Assembly: GCA_033675265.1 (NCBI GenBank) | Contig: JAUJYZ010000881.1 | Coordinates: forward strand, 127,001-191,000 | Origin: Actinostola sp. cb2023 | Lineage: Eukaryota > Cnidaria > Anthozoa > Actiniaria > Actinostolidae | Length of the DNA: 64,000 nt | Direction of reading: 5' to 3' | Notes under the pieces: model-generated | What the model was told of the DNA's origin: nothing | The model's database searches: none | Seen by the model: only the letters and a program-made list of their open reading frames with translations | Made by a program: the position numbers and the translations under genes | Part shown: one piece after another, positions 50,322 through 61,775 of the stretch | Numbering within the stretch: position 1 is the stretch's first letter | Layout: every line of letters begins with the position of its first letter

Positions 50322-52914
50322 CTAAGATTCGGCTGGTTTGTCTTCTGTCTTTGGGGGTTCAGGTTCAGGTTGCTTTGGAGCTTCTTCTTTCTGAAAATAG
50401 AAGTAAAATCAAGAAATTTGATTGTGATGTGCAAGTGTGAACACCAAGTTTTGTTATTGTGATTAGCCAATTAGCCATTACCAAAACGAGCAGGGGACTG
50501 GGACCAAGTCCGTAAAACTAATTTAATAAGAAACTAGCAAAAATGGGCATCGTTTTCTGAGAGAGCAGATCAAACTTAGCTAGTCTGGAAAGTTTGGTGA
50601 ACTTCAGCTTAATATTGACGATGCTAGAGGGCACCAAATATGTCTATTTTCCCATACAAACTCTGTATGTTTTGATGTTGTCCAGGTAAACCATACATTC
50701 ACTGTAAAATTTTGGCTGGACAAAACAATTTCAAAAGTTTATAATTCCGACAGAATTCGTTCAAATCACATCAAACTTTGCACAGATGCTAATTTCAACA
50801 TGCTCTTTCATGTCATGAACTTAATTTCGTAATTACATTAATTTTAACAAACTCATTCCCAGTCCCCTGCTCGATTTGGTAGTGGCTAATTGAAGTGGTC
50901 AGTGCAAGAACATATCATAAATAAATAATGATATAACATGTGGCAGTGCGCTCTGATTTGCCAAAGGATGCATATGCCACATGCTCTACGAACAGAAAAC
51001 TTGCCCGCTGTGCTATGTGCAGCACTTCTATCGTGTTCTGATCAGTCCCCACATGCTCTAAATCTGCACTGAGCACAATTTTGCGTGCATTTTACATTTC
51101 TTCACTTTAGAATTAAAATTACCTACAGAGTATGCTGTACCTTACCTTTCCAGGTACTTCTATACAGCATGTAATAAAGAGATCACATCATAGAAAGTGC
51201 TTTGTATGTTTTTGTGTGTGCTCATTTCTTGCTCGTTCGTGTTGTGACACAAACAACTCATGAATATAAACCTGTATGTCATGCACTTTCTATGAAGTAA
51301 TCTATTATGAAATAATCATCCTTGGGATGGAGTCAAGTAACGGTAGATGTACCTTACCTTTTCAGGTACTTGTTCCGAGTTATCTTTCTTAAACGGATTA
51401 GTCCTCCAGAATGGTGGACCATGTGGCCGATGCTTAAAACCACGAGCATCATGAATCTGGGGGGGGGTAGTGTCTTCTCCACCAGAACTGATGTCGACAG
51501 TTAGTGTACCCAGCACCTATTCCAACTCCAAGACCAAGGGTTATGGGCCATGCTTTTCCTGGGGATGATAGACAAATTAAAGGACTATTACAGTCACTGG
51601 ACAATCTTATACTGTCTGGCTTTTCAGATAACCTGTACCATATGAAGGGCTCCCTGCAATAACTACGTAAGTGACCTCTGATCAAAATCTAAATTCTCCT
51701 CGAGATTGTTTGAATTTTAAAGGAGAATTTGGGGTTTGATCACAAGTCACTTATGTCGTTCTTGCAGGGAGCCCTTCATATGTACAGAGCCTGGGTCCTT
51801 AAAATAGTATAATAATAACAAGTGATCAAAATAGAAATTCTCCTTTGTGCTCTTTGAATCTAAAGGAGACTTTAATTGACTTTAATCAGTCACTTCCACT
51901 GTTCTTGCAGGCACACCCCCTTCAACTTAAATAACTATTATTATATAGAGTTGTTTTCATATGAGTGTGAAACATACGATAAGGAGTTATATATGGTCAC
52001 GGCACAGAATCGAATAACTCTATTCAACCAATCACAGCGTGCGAAATCATTGCTCAATCAATCAGAATGCATGGGCATGGCATGGTCACGGCATGGTACC
52101 GTCACCACACGGCATGGTACCGTCACCACACGGCATGGTACCATCACCACACTGCACAAACCATACCGTAACTACTGCCCACTCATGAAAACAACTCTAT
52201 ATATACATGTAACAGTGCTGTCACCCAGTAGGGACATGCAAACAAAGGTGTCTGTCTTAGAGAGGTACGTGTCTGATTGGTGTCTAGAGAGCTATGTTTC
52301 ATAATTTCCCTCAATCAGTAATGAAGTAATAATAATATTACTGATGTTTTGAAAACAAATTATGATGATGCAATCAGTGTATCAGATGACAATGGTGATT
52401 TCCACAGTCATCATCATCATTACCACTCAGCATCATCATCACCACTATCATCATCATCATCACCACTATCATCATCATTATCACCACTATCAGCATCATT
52501 ATCGCCTCCACTGTCATCATATTAAATAAGCATAATAAAATACCAAGTTCACAATGCATTTGTGCAAAAACAGAATGAACATCATTCCACAAACTACAAA
52601 CAAGGTAAGCCATGTTTTTCAGTAAATTTATGTTAAAAAAAAACTCACTAAAAAGACCAACAAAAATCGCTTACTTTTGAAAAATAAGAGTGAGAAAATG
52701 CTCCCCACGACAGCTCCACTTGCTAAAATCAAGAAAAAAAAATATTATTTTAGTGGTGAAATAATAGCAAGGCAGTGAAATTAATAGAACAGGGTATGAA
52801 TTATAGACAATTGTAGCTTGCAGTTATATTCTGACCAGCCTTAATAGAAGTGTCGACAAAGCAACGATCCCAAATTCGTCCAACTTCTTCCTCACTCTTC
52901 TTTATCGGCGCCAT
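50322..52914 (-). CDS. MICOS10: MICOS complex subunit MIC10, four exons (frame conflict in exon 3)
   Basis: Inner-mitochondrial-membrane protein; MIC10 oligomerises to bend membrane at cristae junctions. Exons on the minus strand: 52914-52836, 52722-52675, 51558-51358, 50390-50322. The N-terminus reads MAPIKKSEEEVGRIWDRC; the first membrane segment is SGAVVGSIFSLLFF, a short basic loop FKRKAW, and the second membrane segment LGLGVGIGAGYTNC with the Gly-repeat needed for oligomerisation in MIC10. Exon junctions are in phase. In exon 3, after NCRHQFWWRRHYPP, the frame hits a stop at 51,449-51,451. One base fewer in the C9 run (51,459-51,467 as G on +) would open the frame through IHDARGFKHR ... 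VPEK to exon 4 (KEEAPKQPEPEPPKTED) and a stop at 50,322, about 131 residues. An assembly error or a true short isoform (human MIC10 is 78 residues) are both possible. Confidence 0.88.
51641..51782. mobile_element. MITE family E copy
   Basis: TATGAAGGGCTCCCTGCAAT and inverse, in MICOS10 intron 2; a partial related segment follows at about 51,822-51,925. Confidence 0.85.
51944..52200. mobile_element. MITE family A copy with triplicated segment
   Basis: TAGAGTTGTTTTCATATGAG and inverse ends; internal GGCATGGTACCGTCACCACA occurs three times in tandem. In MICOS10 intron 2. Confidence 0.8.
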
Positions 52915-53151
52915 GTTTGGAATCTATGCGCCTCAGTCGCGCGGTCAGCGGTGTAGCAAATTATTTTACACAGGTATCCCGTTACAAGGTTAAAGTTATA
53001 ACCCCCAGTTTGATGTCAATTTTAATAAAAAGTACTTGATTTTATAAGATGTTCTGCGAAAAAGGTTTTCGATTCCGAGCAATCCTTGATTTGTTATGAA
53101 TTTTTGAAAGTAGTTAAAAACGGCTTTTTCCGAGCGGTTGCAGACCCGGGA

Positions 53152-53444
53152 TCATCCTCGGGAACCCAGGGGTATATTCTGTCGCTCGTTACTCGCTCCC
53201 AGAGAAATACCCCTGGGAACGAAGTCTGTTGGAGCTTGTTCCGGAAGTCAAAATTCAAAATGGCGGCTGTCCTATTCAAACCAGAAATACTTGATACTGA
53301 TTGGTCGACCATATAAGGTCGACCAATCAGAAACTAGAGTAATTTTGACTTCCGGAACAAGTTCCAACAGACTTCGTTCCCAGGGGTATTTCTCTGGGAG
53401 CGAGTAACGAGCGACAGAATATACCCCTGGGTTCCCGAGGATGA
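53152..53444. mobile_element. Nested palindromic MITE, 293 bp
   Basis: TCATCCTCGGGAACCCAGGG and inverse, flanked by CCCGGGA on both sides (7-bp duplication). Symmetric about ATTGGTCGACC/GGTCGACCAAT. Contains AAAATGGCGGC but no real ORF. Confidence 0.8.
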
Positions 53445-53454
53445 CCCGGGATCG

Positions 53455-56089
53455 ATCATTCCACAATCATGTTGGGAGACTGGGCCGAGCTCGGTCGTGA
53501 CATGTACTAGGGACAACAACAACCGAATGTATTCCAAAATCACTAGAACTTCTGAGTTCACTTTATTCAAGTCTGTCAGGAGCCCATATTGAATTTAATT
53601 GCGGCATAGAGCAGTACACAGTATTCTATAATCTTACTGTCAATAATAAGCTACATTTTGAGCCCTATATACGGCTGAACAAATTATTATTAATGCAAAT
53701 GATGGGCGCCGGGTGAATCCCTTTGGCACAGCGCTAGCTACAGGACTTCAAAAATTAGATTGATCGCTTGTAACAAAGTCAACTAGATGCATGGATTATG
53801 GATGTAACAATTACCCAAACCTTCAAGAAGGTATTGGTCTTCATTTATTACTATCTCCGGGCGATGACCGACCAGCTAAAGGACGGCGAAATCACTGCCG
53901 CTGAGACCTAAACTTGTGCCGAACCGTAATAAAAGCTCAAGCTTTTTATCTAAATACATATTTTATGTTTATAGCTATAAAGATTGCATATCAACACTGG
54001 GAGTGAGGTTTTAATATCATCGAAATACACAAAATTAAATAATTTTGTATTCGATCCCAATAGCTAGCATTCAGCATTATTGTTGTATGTGGATTCTCTG
54101 ACATCGCTATTTATTACCGACAGCTCAGTGGGTTTATCTGAAACAAAAAAGGAGAACAATAATTGTTCTTTTGTTATAGAATTTATTGAAAAATACTTCA
54201 TATTTTAACATGATAATATAAAGTAAATATCGCAAATAAATGTGTTCTCTGTTTTTAATTCTATCTTTATTGTAAATCACAGTTGTCATCTGAGTCTTAC
54301 AAATATGCGAGGCAGCGAGGCATGCGAGGCACTCTGCGAGGCATGCGAGGCATGCGAGGCATGCGAGGCACTCTGCGAGGCATGCGAGGCATGCGAGGCA
54401 TAAGTGCGAGCCATGCAAAAATACGAACAAATAAAATTATACTTATGAACCTCCACCTTCCATTCGTGAGGGAGGGAGCTGTGAAGAACGAAGAGATCAG
54501 CAACGATATGGTCGCTACGTAGCGGGAACTGCGCGAAATAGAGACAAGAAAATCATTACAAAATTAACCTGGATTTTCAGTTGAAAGCAACGACTTCGAA
54601 GCTTACCCAAAAACTGAGACTGCATGGTGTAGAAAAGTGCAGATAAATTGTTGTAACAAATATTAATACTTCGAAGTATTCTTTGAGTACTAGGCTATAA
54701 AGAGACGGGCCGAAGTTACAAGACATATTCATACACACAAAGTTTTATAAAATCAACATCCTGTGGGACACAAATCAAGCTCAAATTGTGTTAAGTTAGT
54801 AAATTATTATTATCAAAACATCGAATTCAAGAATTTAAAGCAGTAATTTGGAATGATGTGATTCATTTGTTTACTCGGGTCGACTCGACGGATATGCCGA
54901 TTCACAAGTTCTTTGCCGGAAGTGGTTTTAGCTCACATTATTCTGCAATTAAGCAAAAAAAGTACTTTGTGATATTCAGTCCTCACAGAGTTTTTATTTG
55001 GCAAACGGCGAACGTAAGTACCATAGATAATTGAAGGATATCCTGTTCTCGTATACGAAATTATGAACAAGAGAATTACCGCAGGATTAAAGCAGATTGT
55101 TTTTCTGAATGAGAGTCAATGTACGCACTGCCCGATACTGCGATGTATATTTCACCATTGATCGCAAATTTGCATAAACCATTGAAATGCTAGCCTGCTA
55201 GCGGCTCTCCAGTGGGGAAGGGTGGGGGAAGTTCAGCTTCAGTTTAGAGGAAAAAAATATAAGAATCACTATGAATCTCACGATAATGACTGTGAAATTG
55301 CACATTATTCGGTAGTCTAAAATAATATTTTTGAATTAATTTTTACGCCTTCGAATTATTTCGTCTCTGATGTTGGATATGGCCCGTTGAACAAGGCACA
55401 GATAAGTAATGAGTAGACATGCATTCACTTTTAAAAACATTGTCTTTTCAATAATAGAGTTATATCCTCGACCCTTGACATGGTACAAAAGAAAACAATA
55501 ATAATAAATAATATGGTACTTTTATTATGCCTCGCATGCTCGCTGTGTGCCTCGCATGGCTCGCATGGCTCGCATGCCTCGCATGCCTCGCTGGCTCGCA
55601 CTTTGTAAGGACCCTTGTCATCTCTCCGTTGTTGGTTCTGTAGTACAATAAACTTCTCAGGCAAACACTAAATACGGCTGCGAGGGAAACTAACAACGTA
55701 ATAAATTCGACCCAAATGGGACTTCACATAAATATAGAGTCATATGTCACTTGTATTGCTCATACAACATATTGTCTTCGTGTTATCTGTTTTCCCAGAC
55801 TGTTTTCCATGATTATTCTTGCTTTTGATCGATGACTTCAGTACTGTATCAGTGTAACCCGCGGGGTGTAAACATACTTCACCGACCTGAGTTTCACGTT
55901 CATAATGCAGGCCGTAAAGACTATATTTTATACTCGTAACTGCTCTGTAGTAGCCATTATAAGGATATGGATTACTTTTCAAGGGATCCTAATCGTTTTT
56001 CTGTCGTTCAATGCTCGAAATTCAGAAGCAAAAGTCCTTGTTCTTGGGATAAAATTCCCAGTATACATATGTGAAATTGGAAGCCGCTT
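53455..56089. other. Interior of the 3.3-kb element, no gene recognised
   Basis: Apart from the GCATGCGAG arrays and short ORFs without similarity, I see no exon or transposase domain. Codon-like structure is absent. Confidence 0.4.
54300..54412. repeat. GCATGCGAG minisatellite
   Basis: About twelve 9-11-bp units of GCATGCGAG/ACTCTGCGAG. An inverted relative (CTCGCATGC units) lies at 55,528-55,605, placing both in the arms of the 3.3-kb element. Confidence 0.9.
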
Positions 56090-56635
56090 TCGAGCGGTTC
56101 CCTAGTAGACGTCACTCGACCCAGTCTCCAAAAAGACAAGTGGGACCTCAAATAAATATTTCAAAAATTCATAACAAATCAAGGATTGCTCAGAATCGAA
56201 AATCTTTTCGCAGAACATCTTATAAAATCAAGTACTTTTTATTAAAATTGACATCAAACTGGGGGTTATAGGCACTTTAACAAAACTTTGTTAGTTTTTT
56301 AAAAAGACGATGAACATCTGAGAAAATATAAGTTTTTTTCTCATTTGAGCCAAATAATTCATTTGTAATATTCGCAAGTACAAATTATAATTTTTTAAAT
56401 AAAATGTTGAGTTTCAAATGTAACATGAAGCCCACCACAACACTTGGCAAAATCTCATTAATTTATATTCTTTAATTTCTTCACAACATAAATTTCTTTG
56501 CTTATTTGAAGTTAAAAATGTTTATTTATATTTTTTTTTAGGAATTTCAAATTCAAGTTGAGTCTGCGAAGTATAGGTCAGTGGGTGTAACCATAAAGTA
56601 TGAGCGCGCAAGACCCCCTGCATCGCCTCATGTGG

Positions 56636-56654
56636 TCCTCTTCCCTTTCTTTCC
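56636..56654 (+). promoter_or_regulatory. 5' TOP tract of RPL22
   Basis: Uninterrupted pyrimidine run TCCTCTTCCCTTTCTTTCC, ten bases before the ATG at 56,664. Ribosomal-protein mRNAs start at a C within such a tract, giving mTOR-dependent translational control. The transcription start is therefore expected at 56,637-56,638 or the next C. Confidence 0.75.
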
Positions 56655-56663
56655 GAAGCCATC

Positions 56664-59600
56664 ATGCCTGTGGTAAGATAGCCTTGAGAAAAATCACTTT
56701 TTATGACAGATATCCTCCCAAAATCCTATCCCAAATGGCACTAACATTTAAATAAGTTATCATAGTAAGCTGTAATGATGTTTTTGGGCTCTAGAATATT
56801 ATATTGAATAAAATAATTGCCTTCCAGTTTGTGACTCGACAGTCGATTTTACTCTAAACATTGCGAAAATCGTAGAATTTTTATCTCAAATTTCTCTGTT
56901 TTTGAGTGTTTATCGTGATTTTTGATTTATGTGAATAGAAGTTTGATTATTTTTTACTTTAGCACGTTCATTTAAAATTATTTTGGTCTATGAATCTTTG
57001 TTTTCTTTGGTTTCTTCCACGTGTACTTCTATTCTAGTTCTAGATCTACTCTTGTGTTGACTAGTACAACTGTAAATGCATCGGAGAATGTTATTAAATA
57101 GATATATTACCTTTGCAAATGCTCTATACAACATGTTGGGCCCTGCAGTCTTGGATGTTGGTGGCCAATAACGTTGAGAGTGTTTACATGGGACTTGAGC
57201 CATTCACTGGCTTAGCAAATGTAGAGTTTATAGTCATGGTTCAAACTAGTCTCCCTCACAGCCGATTTTAATGTCGTCATGCTACGCTCCCAGCGAGCGT
57301 TGCATATTGACACTAAGAACGGCTGCGAAGGAGACTATGGTTCAAGCTGGAGATAAGCACAAGCATTGATGCAATATGCTAGCGCAGTGGTACGATTTCG
57401 AGTTGTACCATTTCACTTGTGTTTTGCACCAGTGAATGTACATTGTATGTACTTTATTATTTGACCAGTGTGAACCAGACCTTAAATAGAGGGAGAATTT
57501 GTACAAAAATAATGTAGCAAGGGCCAGCCAAAGGTGTCTGCCTTAGAAACTAAAGCTGCCTGCATATGGGTGTACATATGTACATCTACAAAGAGTTACT
57601 GTGTGACAGACAAGTGTGTGTCCAGTTATTTGCAAATCAACTACTGAGATAGCAAGGCATTCTATTGTCTTAGTTATGCAAATACATGTACAATTAAGGT
57701 GGTCACACTTGAAGGGCCCCCTGCAAGAACAGAGTAATTGACTTGAGATCCAAAGCCAAATTCTCCTGTGAAAATCAAAGAATCTCAAAGAGAATTTAGA
57801 TTTTGATCAGAGATCACTTTGTTCTTGCAGGGAGCCCTTCACTTGTTTGCATCGCACAGTAATATATACATGTATATGTAGTCAGCTCTTGGTCAGACAC
57901 TTCTCCCGCATTCTTTAAATGGACACCTTTGTCTAGTCTCTACTGCACATTTTTATAATACTTCAAGTCTCGAGTTGTTTACACACCGCTGTACTCCTTG
58001 ACAAAGACGTGGTTTTTATTTTTATTTTTATTTTTACAAAGGCATTTTGGATTTAAAGGCGTAGTTGCTCAGGCTTAGCCTCAATCCAGAGAATAACCCA
58101 GTGCAATTAAAATGGTTTCTATTGTTGAATGATTGTCAACACTTTTTCACGTTCTCGTCAGTATTTGTGCATAATTTACACTGAATTGAGTCTAAGCCTG
58201 AGCAAATGCATATTTTGTGAAGGAGTACAGTGGTGTCCAAACAACTCGAAATTGGAGTAGTACCTTTCCCTACATGTATCTCTAAAATGAATGTGTGAGA
58301 AGCTTGTCAACAAGGGATATTCCCAAAGATACAGTATTTCTTATGGTTTCTTTTTAATATTTTAATTTTCTCAATTAAATTTAATTGCAGTATAAATTCA
58401 AATAAAATGTCATTGTATTTTTCTCTCTCCAGAAAAACAAAAAGAAGCAGCAAAAAAAGAAGACCCAATTGAAATTCTCAATTGACTGCACCCATCCAGT
58501 CGAAGATGGAATTATGGATGTTGCAAGCTTTGTAAGTCTCGGTTAGATTTTATAAGAAAGAGAGAGCAAAAAATCATCAAAGGAAGGAAGAAAGAAAGCA
58601 TCAAAGAAAGGAATGAAGGAAAGGAGAGAGAAAGGATGCCTAGAGCATACATGTATGTTTGATAGTAACTGCCAAACCCCCCCCCCCCCCCCCCCCTCTT
58701 GACCCCACCCCACCCCACCCACCATAACCACTCTCTTGTATACATATACATACATTGGCTGTTGCAATGCGTTTGACTTACCTTTTGACGAACTTGTAAA
58801 GAAGTTTTGAATTTGATTATTGAAGCAACATTTCAATGTCAACCAACTTCAAAATTCATGTGGGAGGCAAGTTTGATGTTTGCCATCGAAGTTCACTTCA
58901 AAGTTCCCAAGTTCAATGCGAACTTCAGAACCTGCTCGTCAAAGTTATGTCTAATGTACTGTAATGACAAAATACCACAACTCCCTGCAAGAACGGAGTA
59001 AGTGACTTGTGATCAAAACCCAAATTCTCCTATGAAATTCAAAGAATCTCAAGGAGAATTTAGATTTTGATCAGAGATCACTTACGTTGTTCTTGCAGGG
59101 AGCCCTTCAATTGACTTTTATCTCAACTAAAGGCAGACGACACACGGTACAACATTGTGTGCAACATTACCAGCAACATGTACATGTATTATTTGCAGTG
59201 TGTGTCCATCCCTGCAACATGTTGCACGATTTCTACTTCGGCAACATTACAAGCAACAAATCTTATGACCATGTGCTAGACTATAGATTCGTATAGACTA
59301 TAGTTTCTTTTTCTCTTGATTGTTTTCTTGCTTTGTCAATTTTGTGAAGCACCTAAGAACTTTAGTATTTGTGTGCTATATAAATATAATAATAATAATT
59401 ATTTTTAGTCAATTGCGGGGGGGACACTGCTGCAACAAAATTGCCGGCAATGTTGCATGCAATGTGTTGCACTGTGTGTGCCACCTTAATAATCATGGAA
59501 GGTATCAACCAAATCCTTGACAGAAGCTCCTACGCTTAGGGCCAACTTCCCTAAGTTCACATTCTGATTTGTTACCACAGGAACAATTTCTTCATGACAA

Positions 59601-61065
59601 GATGAAAGTTCAGGGTAAAACCAGCAATTTTGGAAATGATGTTACCGTAGAAAAAAACAAGAACGGAGTCAGTGTGGTATCCGATATTCCTTTATCTAAA
59701 AGGTAATTCTACAAAATGTGTCTACCTGTGTTTTCTCACTTCTGTGAGGGTGTTATATCCATTGAAGTAGGAGTTACATTTACAAGGCACCTATATATAC
59801 ATGTACATGTACATGTGTCTATTTTGGAAATATCCTCTAGATTATGCATCAATCAATTCCAGCTGTTACCATCCCCTCGTGTTGCCCCGGGGGTGGGGGA
59901 TAACTTGACCGAGCGTTGAGTGTCATCAAGCGAAGGTCGAGATGGAAGAACTGAAGAAATTGCCTAAAGAAGACTTCTTTCCTGCCGCTGTCTATGCCTG
60001 GGCATGCCAGCTAACTTTACCTACGCCATATCAATGCGACAAGCATGATCCACCGAGCGATTATTATTTAGATTCAGAGGCAGACAGCGAACCAACTGAG
60101 AAGGCGACTGAGAAGGCGACTGAGAAGGCCGATGGAAGCGAAACAGCTCAAGCAAATGAATCTCAGAAACTCAGAGAAACCCTTTCCTCGATTGAGAAGG
60201 ACTCAAAGAAGTGATGAAACATCCCAGTCCAGGCACAGAAGCCTTTCCTTGATTGAATAAGCCACTTCAATCAAGGAAAGAGTTTCATGGTCGAAATGAA
60301 ACGCTTCTCTTGGTTGTATTGGCTATCATTTTACAGACAGCTGTACGTGGTAGACTCCATCAAGACTCCCTCGGTACTTCCAACTAACTTACTTTGGCGA
60401 GTAAGCAAGAGTCATGGAAAATATCAGCTAAGAGACAGCTGGAATTGATCCATGCATTACATGTATACTATGCATTAGAGTGGTAAATTGGTCAACCGGA
60501 ATTCAAACCGGCGGTGAGACAATTTGTCTTGTGATTGAACGTTGAGTCAACGTTTCTTCTTGAAATGATTGAGGGAAATGTAAACAGATAAAAGATGTCA
60601 TGAAACAAGAAAGGGTCTTGTTGCAAGGCATTTGTTTACCTGTTTACCTCTCGATCATTTCAAGAAGAAACGGTGACTCGAAGTTCGATCACAAGACAAT
60701 TATTTTGCGATCACGTGATGCAAATTGTCTCGCCGCTGGTTCAAATTTGGCCTTGTTCCATGCTGAATAGATATCTCCCTTGACATATATCCTAGCCCGA
60801 CTCTTGGAGGCCAATTTACCTTGGATGCCAATTTGCATAGTAGTCTTGTGTCCATGCATCCACTCTTTATTTTCTTCTAATCACAACTCGTGTCTTTTTA
60901 TTCCTTTAAACCAGGTATCTGAAGTACCTGACCAAGAAATTCTTGAAAAAGAATAACCTTCGTGACTGGCTTCGTGTGGTTGCTTCCGACCACAATACAT
61001 ACGAGCTGCGCTACTTCCAAATCAGCAATGAGGAGGAAGATGATGAAGGAGAGGATGAATCTTAA
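56664..61065 (+). CDS. RPL22: 60S ribosomal protein eL22, four exons
   Basis: Component of the large ribosomal subunit, RNA-binding. Exons: 56664-56672 (ATGCCTGTG only), 58433-58531, 59581-59702, 60915-61065; 381 nt, 126 residues against about 128 in human. The protein begins [19 protein letters not shown], followed by [20 protein letters not shown], the Gly/Asn segment of exon 3, then [20 protein letters not shown] and [18 protein letters not shown], and the acidic tail [12 protein letters not shown], all in family order. A start codon isolated in a 9-nt coding first exon is normal for ribosomal-protein genes. The introns carry MITEs; no box C/D or H/ACA snoRNA could be supported. Confidence 0.96.
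57709..57844. mobile_element. MITE family E copy in RPL22 intron 1
   Basis: ACTTGAAGGGCCCCCTGCAA and inverse; same interior as 35,332. Confidence 0.85.
57968..58258. mobile_element. MITE family D, divergent copy
   Basis: TCGAGTTGTTTACACACCGC and its inverse at the right (58,222-58,252); interior with AGGCTTAGCCTCAATCCAGA and TTCTATTGTT. Confidence 0.75.
58980..59111. mobile_element. MITE family E copy in RPL22 intron 2
   Basis: CTCCCTGCAAGAACGGAGTA (first bases missing) to GGGAGCCCTTCAATT; immediately followed by a family B element. Confidence 0.8.
59128..59489. mobile_element. MITE family B copy carrying a retroposon tail
   Basis: TAAAGGCAG with CACACGGTACAACATT at the left and TTGCACTGTGTGTG..CCTTAA at the right. 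The middle (about 59,275-59,408) is a GTGCTATATAAATATAATAA-tailed insertion. Confidence 0.7.
59942..60214 (+). CDS. Unrecognised 90-codon ORF in RPL22 intron 3
   Basis: Real ATG in a fair context (GAGATGG). Encodes [20 protein letters not shown], a Pro/Tyr/Cys segment, then an acidic low-complexity part with a TEKA tripeptide-like repeat and a Lys-rich end. Complete ORF with a stop at 60,212-60,214. No family recognised; sense-strand position inside an intron suggests a transposon or retrocopy remnant, or chance. Surrounding sequence (60,180-60,310) repeats CTTTCCTTGATTGA in both orientations. Confidence 0.2.
   Translation: MEELKKLPKEDFFPAAVYAWACQLTLPTPYQCDKHDPPSDYYLDSEADSEPTEKATEKATEKADGSETAQANESQKLRETLSSIEKDSKK
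60490..60752. mobile_element. Foldback MITE in RPL22 intron 3
   Basis: Arms share GAGACAATTTG, CAAGACAA, AACGTTTCTTCTTGAAATGA and its inverse TCATTTCAAGAAGAAACG, with ends near CAAACCGGCGG and CCGCTGGTTC. Confidence 0.7.
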
Positions 61066-61122
61066 TGCCTACCTTTGTAGCTTGTTAATATTCGATGGTG
61101 AATTAAAATTTACCTAAAATGA

Positions 61123-61128
61123 AATAAA
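61123..61128 (+). terminator. RPL22 poly(A) signal
   Basis: AATAAA 57 nt after the RPL22 stop codon, followed by GT-rich TTGTGGTCTTG. Short 3' UTR as usual for ribosomal-protein genes. Confidence 0.75.
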
Positions 61129-61489
61129 ACTTGTGGTCTTGACTTTTCAGCAAATTGACCTGAATCGGTTGAGCAAGTTTGAGGTGAAAAGAAGAATACT
61201 TTCCAAAAATTGTTTATGTCGAAAGGGGGTCCACTTTGTATCCAGTTTGGGCCTTTCAGTCTTTGAATTTGGGCCTTTTAAAAACTTATAGAGAAACACA
61301 GAAAAACAATTGAAATACAACTCCCAACCAAAAATGTCAGGATTAGGGGCCGTAACTGCCAGTTTTTGAGTGGTCTGGTTTTCAAAATTGGGAAAAAAAA
61401 ATCACACGCCATCCCCCAACACCCTGTTTGATTTGAAAAGTGGGGGGGGGCACTAAGGGTATTTTTGGGTAGGGGTGTGCCGTGGACAC

Positions 61490-61775
61490 CTCAAAACCCT
61501 GACCCTATCCCAGACCTAAAATTTTGATTTTCCATACCCTATCCCAGACTATTATTATTATTATTAAAGCTTTAAAATGTACACCCTATCCCAGACTAAA
61601 GCTTAAAAATGTATACCCTATCCAGATTGAAAGCGTGCTAAAGGGATATGTAAATTGATAGCGACTGATAGTGGCGTTATTGCGGAAACCAGACCAAAAC
61701 GTACCCGATCCCAGCCTAAAAAGGCAAAAAACGATACCCTACCCCAGACCTGGGAGCTCAAAAACCATACCCTAT
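61490..61775. repeat. Degenerate TACCCTATCCCAGAC repeats
   Basis: TACCCTATCCCAGAC-type units occur six or more times with variable spacing, partly as AAAACGATACCCTACCCCAGACC. A C22 run follows at 61,815-61,836; a similar C20 run is at 58,677-58,696. Confidence 0.7.

Larger units (their letters stand above)
52990..56280. mobile_element. 3.3-kb TTAA-flanked foldback element
   Basis: TTAA at 52,990-52,993 and 56,277-56,280. The left arm TATAACCCCCAGTTTGATG through CAAGGATTGC-type sequence recurs inverted at 56,140-56,275; the right end reads TATAGGCACTTTAA, the end of the family at 26,722 and 46,927, and the left end has lost three of these bases. The inner part has inverted GCATGCGAG minisatellites and a nested palindrome at 53,152. 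No transposase recognised. It begins 76 bp upstream of the MICOS10 ATG and ends about 356 bp before the RPL22 TOP tract. Confidence 0.75.

Noticed and set aside
56673..60914. snoRNAs in RPL22 introns
   Set aside because: Box-C-like TGATGA strings occur (e.g. near 60,210) but without a matching box D and terminal stem, so none can be supported.
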